64,000 bases of DNA from Planctomycetota bacterium (GCA_024279865.1 JAJRRC010000008.1:1-64000); one strand, 5' to 3'. Positions 1-11,732 are shown, numbered from the stretch's first letter. Made by a program: numbers and translations. The notes: generated from the letters alone by a model not told the origin.

Positions 1-3000
1 AATGGCACCAACAACCTGACCGTCACCGGTGCGAATGCCGCATCATTCGGCACACTGGATATCACCAGTGGCACCGGTGCTGACACGATTGCCTTTGGTG
101 GCACGCTCGGCAGTGGTGCAGCAGTGATCAACCTTGGCAACGGTGCCAATACGTTTGACGCAACCGGTGTTGCGACCTTCACCGATACCGTAACCTACAT
201 CGGCGGCACAGATGGCGATAGCGTTGATTTCGCCAATGCCGTCAATGCCACGGGTGCAGCAAGCTTTGATCTCGGAGCAGGTACCAACAACCTGGGTGTG
301 GTGGGTGCAGCAGTCTTCACCTCCACACTGGACGTAACTGGTGGTGCGGACGATGACACATTGGCATTTGCAGCTTTGACCAGTGGTGCAACAACCTTCA
401 CCCTTGGCAACGGCATCAACACGGTGACCGCAACAGGCCTAACCACACTCAACTCAACCTTGAACTACACCGGCGGCTCTGGCACCGATGACATTAACCT
501 TGCAGCAGTAACTGCAACGGGCGATGTGGACTTGAACCTCGGAGCAGGTACCAACACGGTCGACGTGACCGGTGCGACGATCTTCGGTGCAAACTTGGAT
601 TACACCGGCGGTATCAATGGTGACAGCGTTGACTTTGCCAACACGCTGGCCGTCACGGGCATTACCACGATCAACCTTGGTGATGGCACCAACAACTTCA
701 ACGTCACCGGCGGTGCTTCAAACGCTCAGTTCGCTTCCTTGACCATCAACAGTGGAACGGGTGCTGACACCATCGGCTTTGGCGGAACACTCAATGCCAG
801 CACGACACTCATTAGTCTTGGCAACGGTGCCAATACGTTTGACGCAACCGGTGCAGCGATCTTCACCGATTCACTGACCTACATCGGCGGCACAGATGGC
901 GACAGCGTTGACTTTGCAAGCACCGTCAATGTGACTAGCCCTGCGACCTTCACACTTGGTGCAGGCACCAACAACATTGGTGCAGTGGGTGCTGCAACCT
1001 TTAGCTCCACACTGGATATCACCAGTGGTGCGGGCAATGACACCTTGGCCTTTACAACCCTGACTGCAGGTGCCACAGAAATCAACCTCGGCGACGGCAA
1101 CAATATCGTGACCGTGACCGCCTTGACCACCATGAACTCCACCTTGAACTTGGTGACTGGTTCAGGCACTGACGACCTCAACTTCGCAGCCATCACAGCT
1201 CTGGGCAATGTGGATATCAATATGGGTGCAGGCTCCGATACCTTTGATGCAACCGGAGCTGTCAACGTGGCCGGCGACCTGAACATCCAAGGTGCAGCTG
1301 GTGCAGATACTGTGACCTTCGATAATACTTTGACCACCTCTGGTAACACCGATGTCGTCGTCGACAACGACGGCGTGATCACCCTCAACGGTGTGAGCAA
1401 CATCACCGGCGACATGACTTTGGCCGTGGGTACTTCTAGCACCCCTGGCACCAACGGCGTGGTGGACATCAACGCCAACGTCATCGCCGCTAGCTTGACC
1501 GTCAACGGCGGAACCAATGCTCAACTGCAACTCGGTGCCGCAGCAGGCGGAACCGCTATCGCAACCACCAATGACCAGACCTACACCATTAACGTGTTGC
1601 TCGAAGACACCGGTGGTGTCGTGGCACTCTCCACTGCGGGCGATATTCGCTTCAATCAAGTGATCGACGCACGCGACAACGGCGGTGCTGCTTCCACTCG
1701 CGGCCTGACCGTGAACTCCACCCTTGGCGATAACTTCTTCGAAGCTGAAGTCGGTAGCCTTGGTGGTGTCAATCAAGCGGGTGCAGATGCCGACGGCATC
1801 GAATTCCTCCGCACCGACAACCTCGCACTTAATGCCAACGGACACGATGACGTGACCAGTGGCAGCAGTTACATTCATGCAAACGTGCTCACCAGTGGTG
1901 GCACTCAGATTTATAACGATGCAGTCGTCATCGCTGATAACGATGCAAACCTGGCCACGCCAAACAGCGTGACACTCCAAGACTCCGGCACCACCGGTAT
2001 CTTCTTCAACAACACCCTTGACTCCGATGCCAGTGCCAACAACCTGACTGTCACCGTGACCAACGGAGCGGCAAGTATTCAGTTCGGCGGCGACGGATCG
2101 GGTACGCTCGGTACACCAGACGCTGACACCACCGCAGACCGCGTCGGCGGCCTCGGCGAGTTCGGCACACTGACCGTCAACAGTCCAAACGTTGGCCCTC
2201 AGGCCATCGTGATCAATACCGATCAGGTCTTCTCCTCTGGCACACAAATCTGGAACGGTAACCTCGAACTCGGTAACGATGTCACCCTCTCCACCGCTCA
2301 GGCAGGAACAGGTGCCACCGGTGGAGCAGGCGACCTTTCCTTCACCGGCATCATCGACAGCGATGCCACCGCGGCCCGTGACTTGACCCTCGTCTCCGGC
2401 ACCGGCAACATCACCTTCGGCGACAACGTCGGAACCGACAACGTCGGTGGAACCGATGCTCTGGACTACCTGATCATCAACGTGGCAGATAACAATGACC
2501 GAACCACGCTGCTCACTCAGAACGCCAACGCAACCATCACCGCGACGAGCTTCTTCGTTGAAGATGCTGCCACGGCAAACTTCAATGCCCAGATCACCAC
2601 CTCCGGCACACTCAATGGTGCAGGCGGTGCTCTCACCGGCAATACCAACGGCGTGGATGTCAACGGCACCACCATTAACTTCAACGCAGGTGCCAACGTC
2701 ACCACCACCCCCGGCGGCAACGGCGGCGTACACCTCGGCAACGCTGGCGTGCTCACCATCGCCAACGGCCTGGCCTTCTCCATCGACGGTAACTTCCTCC
2801 AAGATGGCGGCGGCACCGTCATCACCGGCGGCGACATCACCACCGAAATCGGTGCTCAAGGCACCGCGGATATCTTCTTCACCGATGCAGTCACACTGAC
2901 CGAAACCGCTGGCACGGGTGTGGCTCTGACCACCACCGTCGCAGCAGGCAACCACGGCAACGTGACCTTCGCAAGCACCGTCGACGGCAACGCCCGTCGG

Positions 3001-6000
3001 GCCAACCCACTAACCATCGTCTCTGGTGATGGGGTTGGGGGCCAGGTCGATGGCAATGTCCTGTTTGACGGCAATGTCGGAACCACCGGTGGCATCGGTG
3101 CAGCAGCACTCGGCACCCTGACCATCGACGGCTCAGGCAACGTCACTTCCACCGGCGACATCGAAGCAGCTTCAGTCCTCATCGGTACCAACACGATCAT
3201 CTCCGGTTCAACGGCACTGGGCAATGACCTCGGCGATACCGTCGATACCTTTGCCCGCAACGCTGAAACCGATGGCGGTGCAGTAACGATTAATGCAGAC
3301 GGCCAAATCCAAGTGACCAACATCAACACCGGTGGCTCAGCAGTCGCTGGTGCCAACGGTGCAGCCGTCACGCTGATAAGCACCAACGCTGGTATCAACA
3401 TCGGCACCGCCGGCAACGCTGGCAACGGCTCAATTGATTCCTCCGGTGCAAACAATGGTGCCGGTGCTGGCGGCAACGGTGGCAATATCACACTGACCAC
3501 CACCAACGCTCTGGCAGCCTCGCCATTTAATGATATTACCGCGACCAACCTTGATTCTTCCGGCGGTGATTCAACTGGCGGAGCAGGTGGAGCAAGCGGT
3601 TTTGTTCAGATTCATTCCAACAACGCCAACAACGCAGCAGGCACCAATGCTTCAGTTGATATCCTTGGCAACATCACTGCCAACGGCGGTAGCAGCACCA
3701 TCGCAGCAGGCGGTGCAGTGGGTGCCAATGGTACCAATACCGTGGAAATCACCACCAACGGCGTCGATAGTGCCGTCTTTGTCAATGGCAACATTTCCGC
3801 CAACGGCGGAAGTGGCCAGACCAATGGTGCAGCCGGCGGGAATGTGCTTGTTTCGACCACAGGTAACAACGCGATGATCGAACTGGCTGGCGATCTCAAC
3901 ACCAATGGTGGCGCAGGCACCACGGGCAGCGGTGCGGCAGCGGGTAACGTGACCCTTTCGACAGTGGGATCAGATGCAGGAATCACGCTCGACGGAACCT
4001 CCACCGCCAACGGCGGCAACGGTGCCACCACCGGTGGCGCAGCAGGCAACTTTAATCTCGATACCCTTGACTCCAACGCAGACATCACCCTGAGCCTCGC
4101 AGCTTCCCTGACCGCTAATGGCGGAACCGGTGTGGCCGGTGCAGGTGGCGCAGGTGGCGTGATCACCCTTGACACCGATGACATCAATGCAGAAATCAAT
4201 GCCTTGGGCAATCTGTCAGCCAACGGTGCACAAGGTCTCACCGGCGGTGCGGCAGGCTCCATCACACTCGATACCGAAAACACAGGAGCTGGCACCAATG
4301 ACGGTTCAGAAATCATCGTCAGCGGTCAAGTCTCCGCAGTCGGTGGTGCGGGTACTGGCGGTGCAGCTGGTGTGGGCGGTGCAGTGACCTTTAATACCAA
4401 CGGCAATGGTTCAACCATTCTCGTCAATCCACTGGCTGATGTAACTGTCGCCGGCGGAGCAGGCTTCACCACAGGCGGCAACGGCGGAACGGTGACCATC
4501 AATACCGATGACACCAACTCCGGCATCACCATCTTGTCTGACCTCACCGGCATTCCCACCATCCTCGCCAACGGCGGAGTCGGCGGTACAGGTGCTGGCG
4601 GAACCGGTGGCACCATCGCCTTTAGCACCACAACAGTCGGTGTGGGCAGTGCCATCGCCATCGACGAAGGCATTACCGTGACTTCCAACGGCGGAGCCAG
4701 TGGCACAGGTGCTGGTGGCAACGGCGGCAACGTAACCTTGGCCACGGCTGGTATCGACGCCACCGTGCGACTTGATGCAGATACAACATTCAGTGCAACC
4801 GGCGGTGATGTCACCGGGGTTGGTGCGTTAAACGCCGGAACGGGCGGACTCGTGCAGGTCACCACTACAGGAACTGGTGCAGGCATCACTATCAGTGGTG
4901 GCTTGAATGTCAATGGCGGTGATTCCAACTTAGGTATCGCTGGCAACGGCGGCAACGGTGGCGACGGTGGTGTGGATACCGGCGGCATCGTCCTGAGTAC
5001 CATGGGTAATACGGCTGATATCACCATCAGCCTCACCGGCTCAGGTACCGCCATCGGTGGCAATAGACTCGGTAGCAACGGTGGCGACGGTGGTTTGTTT
5101 GATCTTGATACCACTGGGACCAACTCCAATATCTTCGTGACCGGTGACCTCACCGCCAGTGGCGGCGAGGCTCTGGGGGCTGGCCGCGGCGGCAGTGGTG
5201 GAACCGGCATTCATATCAATACCACAGGTGATGATTCTTCTATCAGTGTCTTCTCAATCCTGACCACCAACGGCGGTGATTCCAACGCCGGTATCGCTGG
5301 TAATGGTGGCACCATCGTGTTGGGAACCACAGGCAACTCCACGGATCGTAATACTTTCCCAGATGGTGCGGACATCGAAGTTGGCAATGACCTCTTCGCC
5401 ATCGGTGGTGATTCAGACTACGCGGGAAGAGGTGGCATTATTACCGTGACCACAGGCGGTGGGATAGAAACCACTGGCGATACGGATATCACCCTGAACA
5501 ACGGCACGACTGTCAGTGCCGCTGGCGGTAACGTGACTGGAGCAGCATTGGTTGGCACCGGCGGCGGAACCGGTGGCCTCGTCCAATTCAGCACCGCTTA
5601 TGACAACTCTCAAATCGACCTGTTCGGCGATCTTTCTGTCAACGGCGGTAGTGCCATTGTCGCGGGTAGCACCGTGGCCGGCGGTAACGCAGGCGGTGTT
5701 TCGGGCCGCGGCATCATCCTTCGCACCGCAGGTGATCAGTCTGCGATTAACATTCACGACACCTCTGCGTTGACCGCGGTCGGCGGTGATTCAATCGGTG
5801 CCGCAGGCGGCCAGGGTGGCCTCATTGATATCGATACCACAGGTCTCCTCAACTCCGATATCACCAGCATCGGCACCATGTCAATCAATGGTGGTGCCGC
5901 CATCGGTGGCACAGGTGCCGGCGGAGCAGCAGGGGCAACCGCCAATAGCGGTGGCCTCTTCATCAACGCCACAGCAGATAGTTCAAGCATCAGCCTCTTC

Positions 6001-9000
6001 AATATCCTCACTGCCGACGGCGGCGATTCAGTTGGCGGTAATGCTGGCGACGGTGGTCTGATCCTCATCGGTACTGCGGGTAACACCGTGGGAGTTGACG
6101 ATGCAGACATCGAAATCACCCAGGCAGTCAGTGCCGGCGGCGGCAACGCAACCGGGGCAGCAGGCAATGGCGGCAACGGCGGCACAATTACCGTGGCGAC
6201 CAACGCAGTGACCGGTGGCACGATTACCGTGACAGATACCGGTAAACTCACTGCGGTGGGCGGCGATTCAACTTCGGCTCAAGGCGGCGTCGGTGGCGAT
6301 ATCGATATCACCACCACCGGCTCGGATGCAACCGTGCAGATCGACTCTGGCAGCCTCGTGTCAACCCTCGGCGGCAATGGTGCAACCAACGGCGGCAACG
6401 GCGGTGGTAATACCATCCTCATCAGCACCACGGGTACCAGTGCCTCGATTTCAGTTGATAGCACACTTGAAACCAACGGCGGCAATGCTGGCAACGGCAA
6501 TGCGGGTACCGCAGGTAACATCACCTTGCAGACCACCGGCAACACCGCTGACGTCAATGTTCGCAATGACGCAGTGATTAACGCCAACGGTGGCAACTCA
6601 ACTACAGGTGGTGCTGGCGGCGGTGGCGGAACCATCACCTTCCAAACTGCGGCTGGTAGCTCAGACATCAATGTGACTGCTGATCAGGCCATCACCGCAA
6701 CTGGCGGTACGGGTGCTGGAACCAGCAATGGTGGCACAGGTGGTGTCGTTACCATCGACACCGCATCCGGTATAGGTGCCAACGACGGCGGCATCATCAC
6801 CATCGACGACAACGTCACAATCAATACCGGCTCGGGTGCTGCAACCGGAACCGGCAATGCTGGCAACGGCCAAGCTGCCAGTGTCACGCTGACAACTCAA
6901 GGAGCTGGCAGTGACATCAACATCGGCGACTTTGTAAACATCACCACCACCGGCGGCACAGCAGCAGCTGCCCACGGCGGAACAGGCGGCGGCGTCTTGG
7001 TGACGACCTTAGGGAACACCTCTGATATCACCACACAGACTTCGCTAAACATCAACGCCAACGGCGGTGCAGCGACCACCGTGGGTAACGGTGGTGCAGC
7101 AGGTACCATCAATATCAACACAACTGGAACAACTTCCACCATCGGCCTGGGTATCAATAACACCCTTGCTGCAAATGGTGGAACAACTGATACAGGTACT
7201 GCTGGTGCCGGTGGCAACATCGACGTCATCACACTCGGAACCGGTGCAACCATCACCACTGCCAACGGACTGGCCATCAGTTCCACCGGCGGTGCTGATA
7301 CCTCCACCGGAACCGCTGGCGTCGGCGGCAACGCAGGCATCATCGATATCACAACCGCTGAGGACAACGCCAATATCACCCTCGGAACCGGATCTGTCAC
7401 AGCCTCCGGCTCAGTCGGTGGAACCACTGGCGGTGCAGCAGGCACTATCAATGTCCGAACGGGTACAGGTGCAGCAGGTGCGGGTACCGATGCTGATATC
7501 AGTATCGAGTCCACACTTACCGCAATGGGTGCTCAGGGCGTCACAGGTGCAGGCGGCAACGGCGGAGCAGTCAACATCACAACTGATGAAACGCTCTCTA
7601 CCGTCACCTTGGCTTCAACCGCAAACGTAACCACCACCGGTGGTGCCAGCGGATCACTCACAGCAGGTAACGGCGGTGCCGTCACCATCAACACTGACTT
7701 TGATAACTCTGGCAATGCTGACGGAAACACAGTTACCCTTAACAGCAACCTCGCTGCCAACGGCGGAAACGCCACAGGCACCACAGGTGCTGCTGGAACA
7801 GGCGGAACCGTGCTTGTCTCAACCGATGGCGATGCTTCAAGCATCACACTGGCTGCCACAGGCACCATCGCTGCCACAGGCGGTAACGCAACCAACGCAG
7901 GCGGCTCAGCAACCGGCGGCCTCGGCGGCACCATCACCATCGAAACGCAGAACACCGCTGGCAGCAACAATGCTGACATCACACTCAACAATACCGTTAA
8001 TGCCTCCGGCGGAACTTCCGCTGGCTCAGGCAACGCAGGTGCCGCCAACGGTGCGGTGACCATCACGACTGCTGATCTCAATAGCGACATCACCGCAACC
8101 GCAGCTATCACCAATAACGGTGGTGCTGCAACCGGCAACGGCGGCAACGGTGCAACCGTTACCGTCGCAACTTCCGGAGCAAGTGCAGCGAACATCACGC
8201 TCACCAACGTCTCAACAGCCGGCGGTGCAGCAACCGCTGGCAACGGCGGCAACGGTGGCCTAATCGACATCGATACCACAGGCACCACTTCAACCGTGGC
8301 TGTCTCCGGTGACCTCAACTCTGTCGGCGGAGCTGGCACAACCCTCGGCGGTGCAGGCGGCATCGTCAATGCCAACACCATTGGCGTTGACTCAACGATC
8401 TCCTTGGTCACCGTCACGACTGATGGCGGCTTAGCGACAACCGGAACCGGCGGAGCAGGCGGTAACGCGGTCATCGCAACGACCGGTACTTCCGGTGCTT
8501 CGATCACTGCAACGGGTGCCATCTCAACAGTCGGCGGTGCAACCACCTCTGACGATGGCGGTCTAGGCGGCAACGTCGATATCCAAACCGATGGCACAAC
8601 CAGTGCGATCACACTCTCCACCATCACCACCGACGGCGGCGACGTTGCTACTGGCGACAACGCTGCTGATAACGGTGGCAACCCCGGCACGGTGACCATC
8701 CTGACTAACTCCACAAATGACACCGCTGATTCAGATGTCACCGTCGGTGACATCTCCGCTCAAGGCGGCAGCGTCATTGGCATCGGTAACGGTGGCGGTA
8801 ACGGTGCACAGGTGAGAATCTGGACCAACGGTGGCCAAAGCAGTATCACCGGAACCAACATCACCACCAACGGTGGCACAGCTCAAACCGGTAACGGTGG
8901 TCTTGCAGGTCCTATTAACGTTCGGACACTTGAAACCGTAACGACAGCGAATTCCGATATTACCTTCTCCGGCACGCTTTCAGCTGATGGCGGTGCTTCA

Positions 9001-11700
9001 ACCGTCACCGGTAACGGTGGCAACAGCAACACAGTCTTCCTCTCCACAAGAGGTGGCCTAAGTGACATCAACCTTACGAACACGGGTACGAACATCACCA
9101 ACAGTGGTGGCAATGCTGCAACCGGCAACGGCGGCAGTGCTGGTGCGAGTATCACACTGTCAACAACCAATACGGATGCAGCAGCCAATGCCGACATCAC
9201 TGTGGCTGGCAGTATTTTGTCACTAGGTGGCAATGCAGTCACCGGCAACGGTGCAAATGGTGGCAACGTGACCGTGTCAACCAACGGCGGCGATAGTGAT
9301 ATCTTGCTCAGCAACACAACAACCAATGTCACCACCAACGGCGGCAACGGTTCAACCGGTGCTGGCAATGCTGGAACCGTGACCATCGATACCGATGGCA
9401 ACACGGCAGACATCGTGACCAACGGCACCATCAACGCCATCGGCGGTAACAACACCGCAAACGGTAATGCTGGAACCGGTAACACCGTCACCTATAACAC
9501 CAACGGAACAACTGCAACGATCCAAATCAACGGCAATATTACCACCAACGGCGGCAACGCTGTGACAGGTAATGCTGGCCAAGCTGGTGCAGTCTCCATC
9601 ACCACCACAGGCACACTCGGTGCAACGGTTGATATCAATGCAAACACCTCAGCACAGGGTGGTAACTCAACTACCTCTGGCCTCGGTGGTGCAGGTAACA
9701 CCGTGATGGTCTTGACCGACGGAACAACATCACAGATCGCCATCGACGGTACAACCAATACCTCCGGCGGTACCAGTGTTGATAGCACCGGTGGAATGGG
9801 TGGTGCTATCACCTTTGAAACAGGATTTGCCAATAACACCACGGGCAACACCAGCCCAATCCTCATCGGTGATGTCACCGATTCGGACGTTACCTTCAAC
9901 GGCGGCAACGGTGCCATTGGTGGTGCCGCGGGTAGCTTGACGATTACCAGCGATGGTAACCGTGCAGATATCCAAATCGGAACCACAACCCAGATCGCCG
10001 GTAACGGTGGTACGGGTACCACTGGCAACGGTGGCATGGGTGGTACGGTCAACGTTGATGCAGATAATGACTTCGTGGCAGGAACCACGCCTTACGATAG
10101 TGCAGACGTCATCATCGGGTCGACCATTACGGTCAACGGTGGTAACTCAACAGGTGCAACCGGTGGCAACGCTGGTACGGTCGATCTGCAAGCTGCTCGT
10201 GGCCTGACCGATGAGCCTACCAATGACCTGATTGCTCTGCCGAACGGCATCCTGGTCATCCGTGGCGATATCTCTGCCAACGGTGGCAGTGGCAGCACCG
10301 CAGCAACACGTGGCCTCGCTGGTACGATTAACCTCAATGTTCTCGGTCGTGCAACGGCCAATGACTCGGGCCGTACCATGCCTGGCATCGCTTCAGTCAT
10401 CGGTGCGAAGAATGGTTCGTTGAACCTCAATACCATCGGTCTTGAGAACTCAGGCATGATCGCTTTTGGTGCCAATGACAAGTTCACCAACCTCGGCAAC
10501 GTGACAACCTTCACCACCCGTGGCGTGGCTACCAACAACGGTATCCCAACGAACAACCCAGCGAACGGTGACGGCAACTTCTTCATCAATACCAACGGCG
10601 GTTCGGTCACCCTCAGTGACCTCACCATCGACGGTAACTTTATCATCACCGGCGATGCCCTCCTTGATGGCGGACTCGCTGAAGTTGGCTTTATTGACTT
10701 GGCTGCTCGTACACGCCAGACCGTGTTGGATCACACCGACAACAACAGCAACGGCTACAGCACCGACGACGTGATCCTTGACCAAGGACTCGACGTCATC
10801 GTCAACGGCGATATCGTCTGGCTGGATGTGACTCCTGTCACAGGGCCTGTGCTTACGGGCAACCTTGATGTCGATCCTCAGTTTGCTCTGCCTGTCGGCA
10901 ACTTCTTCACCACGACACTGCATTCTGATGCCGGCTATATCTTCCGTTCACTCACCGCGGGCTTCCCGAACCTCATCGGTCCAAACCAAGAAGTTCTCGA
11001 TGCTCACGCCATGGGTAACACGGTTGCAACGCCTGCAATTCCATTGCCTCAGGATCTCACCAATGATCTGCTTGGACCACTCGTCGGCGACGACATCTTC
11101 CGTGCGATGGACGAAGGTCCGACCCTCAGCCCAGCACAAGCTTCGGAGCTTGCTGACATCGGCGTGAATGTCAAGGACCCAACCATCAGCGAGTTGCTCG
11201 GTGTCTGGGGCATTAGCACCACACTGAACGACACGCCAGCGACCCTTGATACGCCAGCTTCTGAGTCTGAAGTATCTGCCGGCCGTTTGCCACTGGAACA
11301 GGTCACCAGCGTGCTTTCAACCTACAGCCAGTTGTTCTGGACACAGGGCGAAGTGGATGCCGAGACCGGTGAAGTTACCCAGATCAGCCAGCGTGACGGA
11401 ATTCGTCAGATTCTTGCTGATGCCGCCCGTGGGTACACCGGCAGCGATCCTGTCGAACTGCGAACACGCATCGAGACTTCCAGCGAAGAAGGTGCTCGGG
11501 TCATCGGCCAGTTGACCGAGTTGTTCACCGGGTTGGAACTCATGGGCCTCACCCCACGCGAACTGTCTGCGGTTCTGGAAAACATTGCATCGGGTATCAC
11601 CCCTGCAGGTTTGACCGCCAGCCAACTCGTCGACGCCATCGTCGCTCAGTCGCCCGCACCCATCGTGGACGACAGCACCACCGAAGGCGATGCTGAATAA
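1..11700 (+). CDS. Giant repetitive surface/adhesin-like protein (5' end outside window)
   Basis: The frame is open from base 1, so the true start lies upstream; the visible part is 3899 residues. Residues 1 to about 440 are repeats of roughly 45 residues built on LGxGxN, TGxxxF and GGxxxD. Residues 440-1140 are more irregular. Residues about 1140-3430 are dozens of repeats of about 33 residues carrying NGG, GxGGxGG and a T-T-x-G/D strand. The last 470 residues are non-repetitive and acidic, ending in EGDAE. I see no cysteine. The Gly/Asn/Thr/Ser-rich periodicity suggests a parallel beta-helix, as in filamentous-haemagglutinin-type adhesins; the role as a secreted or surface fibre is inference. 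No anchor, PEP-CTERM or autotransporter barrel is recognisable at the C-terminus. A Rho-independent terminator follows directly. Confidence 0.85.
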   Translation, partial: NGTNNLTVTGANAASFGTLDITSGTGADTIAFGGTLGSGAAVINLGNGANTFDATGVATFTDTVTYIGGTDGDSVDFANAVNATGAASFDLGAGTNNLGVVGAAVFTSTLDVTGGADDDTLAFAALTSGATTFTLGNGINTVTATGLTTLNSTLNYTGGSGTDDINLAAVTATGDVDLNLGAGTNTVDVTGATIFGANLDYTGGINGDSVDFANTLAVTGITTINLGDGTNNFNVTGGASNAQFASLTINSGTGADTIGFGGTLNASTTLISLGNGANTFDATGAAIFTDSLTYIGGTDGDSVDFASTVNVTSPATFTLGAGTNNIGAVGAATFSSTLDITSGAGNDTLAFTTLTAGATEINLGDGNNIVTVTALTTMNSTLNLVTGSGTDDLNFAAITALGNVDINMGAGSDTFDATGAVNVAGDLNIQGAAGADTVTFDNTLTTSGNTDVVVDNDGVITLNGVSNITGDMTLAVGTSSTPGTNGVVDINANVIAASLTVNGGTNAQLQLGAAAGGTAIATTNDQTYTINVLLEDTGGVVALSTAGDIRFNQVIDARDNGGAASTRGLTVNSTLGDNFFEAEVGSLGGVNQAGADADGIEFLRTDNLALNANGHDDVTSGSSYIHANVLTSGGTQIYNDAVVIADNDANLATPNSVTLQDSGTTGIFFNNTLDSDASANNLTVTVTNGAASIQFGGDGSGTLGTPDADTTADRVGGLGEFGTLTVNSPNVGPQAIVINTDQVFSSGTQIWNGNLELGNDVTLSTAQAGTGATGGAGDLSFTGIIDSDATAARDLTLVSGTGNITFGDNVGTDNVGGTDALDYLIINVADNNDRTTLLTQNANATITATSFFVEDAATANFNAQITTSGTLNGAGGALTGNTNGVDVNGTTINFNAGANVTTTPGGNGGVHLGNAGVLTIANGLAFSIDGNFLQDGGGTVITGGDITTEIGAQGTADIFFTDAVTLTETAGTGVALTTTVAAGNHGNVTFASTVDGNARRANPLTIVSGDGVGGQVDGNVLFDGNVGTTGGIGAAALGTLTIDGSGNVTSTGDIEAASVLIGTNTIISGSTALGNDLGDTVDTFARNAETDGGAVTINADGQIQVTNINTGGSAVAGANGAAVTLISTNAGINIGTAGNAGNGSIDSSGANNGAGAGGNGGNITLTTTNALAASPFNDITATNLDSSGGDSTGGAGGASGFVQIHSNNANNAAGTNASVDILGNITANGGSSTIAAGGAVGANGTNTVEITTNGVDSAVFVNGNISANGGSGQTNGAAGGNVLVSTTGNNAMIELAGDLNTNGGAGTTGSGAAAGNVTLSTVGSDAGITLDGTSTANGGNGATTGGAAGNFNLDTLDSNADITLSLAASLTANGGTGVAGAGGAGGVITLDTDDINAEINALGNLSANGAQGLTGGAAGSITLDTENTGAGTNDGSEIIVSGQVSAVGGAGTGGAAGVGGAVTFNTNGNGSTILVNPLADVTVAGGAGFTTGGNGGTVTINTDDTNSGITILSDLTGIPTILANGGVGGTGAGGTGGTIAFSTTTVGVGSAIAIDEGITVTSNGGASGTGAGGNGGNVTLATAGIDATVRLDADTTFSATGGDVTGVGALNAGTGGLVQVTTTGTGAGITISGGLNVNGGDSNLGIAGNGGNGGDGGVDTGGIVLSTMGNTADITISLTGSGTAIGGNRLGSNGGDGGLFDLDTTGTNSNIFVTGDLTASGGEALGAGRGGSGGTGIHINTTGDDSSISVFSILTTNGGDSNAGIAGNGGTIVLGTTGNSTDRNTFPDGADIEVGNDLFAIGGDSDYAGRGGIITVTTGGGIETTGDTDITLNNGTTVSAAGGNVTGAALVGTGGGTGGLVQFSTAYDNSQIDLFGDLSVNGGSAIVAGSTVAGGNAGGVSGRGIILRTAGDQSAINIHDTSALTAVGGDSIGAAGGQGGLIDIDTTGLLNSDITSIGTMSINGGAAIGGTGAGGAAGATANSGGLFINATADSSSISLFNILTADGGDSVGGNAGDGGLILIGTAGNTVGVDDADIEITQAVSAGGGNATGAAGNGGNGGTITVATNAVTGGTITVTDTGKLTAVGGDSTSAQGGVGGDIDITTTGSDATVQIDSGSLVSTLGGNGATNGGNGGGNTILISTTGTSASISVDSTLETNGGNAGNGNAGTAGNITLQTTGNTADVNVRNDAVINANGGNSTTGGAGGGGGTITFQTAAGSSDINVTADQAITATGGTGAGTSNGGTGGVVTIDTASGIGANDGGIITIDDNVTINTGSGAATGTGNAGNGQAASVTLTTQGAGSDINIGDFVNITTTGGTAAAAHGGTGGGVLVTTLGNTSDITTQTSLNINANGGAATTVGNGGAAGTININTTGTTSTIGLGINNTLAANGGTTDTGTAGAGGNIDVITLGTGATITTANGLAISSTGGADTSTGTAGVGGNAGIIDITTAEDNANITLGTGSVTASGSVGGTTGGAAGTINVRTGTGAAGAGTDADISIESTLTAMGAQGVTGAGGNGGAVNITTDETLSTVTLASTANVTTTGGASGSLTAGNGGAVTINTDFDNSGNADGNTVTLNSNLAANGGNATGTTGAAGTGGTVLVSTDGDASSITLAATGTIAATGGNATNAGGSATGGLGGTITIETQNTAGSNNADITLNNTVNASGGTSAGSGNAGAANGAVTITTADLNSDITATAAITNNGGAATGNGGNGATVTVATSGASAANITLTNVSTAGGAATAGNGGNGGLIDIDTTGTTSTVAVSGDLNSVGGAGTTLGGAGGIVNANTIGVDSTISLVTVTTDGGLATTGTGGAGGNAVIATTGTSGASITATGAISTVGGATTSDDGGLGGNVDIQTDGTTSAITLSTITTDGGDVATGDNAADNGGNPGTVTILTNSTNDTADSDVTVGDISAQGGSVIGIGNGGGNGAQVRIWTNGGQSSITGTNITTNGGTAQTGNGGLAGPINVRTLETVTTANSDITFSGTLSADGGASTVTGNGGNSNTVFLSTRGGLSDINLTNTGTNITNSGGNAATGNGGSAGASITLSTTNTDAAANADITVAGSILSLGGNAVTGNGANGGNVTVSTNGGDSDILLSNTTTNVTTNGGNGSTGAGNAGTVTIDTDGNTADIVTNGTINAIGGNNTANGNAGTGNTVTYNTNGTTATIQINGNITTNGGNAVTGNAGQAGAVSITTTGTLGATVDINANTSAQGGNSTTSGLGGAGNTVMVLTDGTTSQIAIDGTTNTSGGTSVDSTGGMGGAITFETGFANNTTGNTSPILIGDVTDSDVTFNGGNGAIGGAAGSLTITSDGNRADIQIGTTTQIAGNGGTGTTGNGGMGGTVNVDADNDFVAGTTPYDSADVIIGSTITVNGGNSTGATGGNAGTVDLQAARGLTDEPTNDLIALPNGILVIRGDISANGGSGSTAATRGLAGTINLNVLGRATANDSGRTMPGIASVIGAKNGSLNLNTIGLENSGMIAFGANDKFTNLGNVTTFTTRGVATNNGIPTNNPANGDGNFFINTNGGSVTLSDLTIDGNFIITGDALLDGGLAEVGFIDLAARTRQTVLDHTDNNSNGYSTDDVILDQGLDVIVNGDIVWLDVTPVTGPVLTGNLDVDPQFALPVGNFFTTTLHSDAGYIFRSLTAGFPNLIGPNQEVLDAHAMGNTVATPAIPLPQDLTNDLLGPLVGDDIFRAMDEGPTLSPAQASELADIGVNVKDPTISELLGVWGISTTLNDTPATLDTPASESEVSAGRLPLEQVTSVLSTYSQLFWTQGEVDAETGEVTQISQRDGIRQILADAARGYTGSDPVELRTRIETSSEEGARVIGQLTELFTGLELMGLTPRELSAVLENIASGITPAGLTASQLVDAIVAQSPAPIVDDSTTEGDAE

Positions 11701-11732
11701 AAAGTCAGCTTGGCTTAGAACAATTAAATAAC

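Noticed and set aside
1162-2955. 597-codon open frame on the minus strand opposite the giant gene
   Set aside because: The Val/Ala/Gly/Asp monotony is the antisense image of the Gly/Thr/Asn repeats; the plus-strand frame is continuous through it with a terminator at its end.
7533-8753. 406-codon minus-strand frame (Pro/Val/Ala rich)
   Set aside because: Also an antisense shadow of the repeat region; no start signal and no domain.
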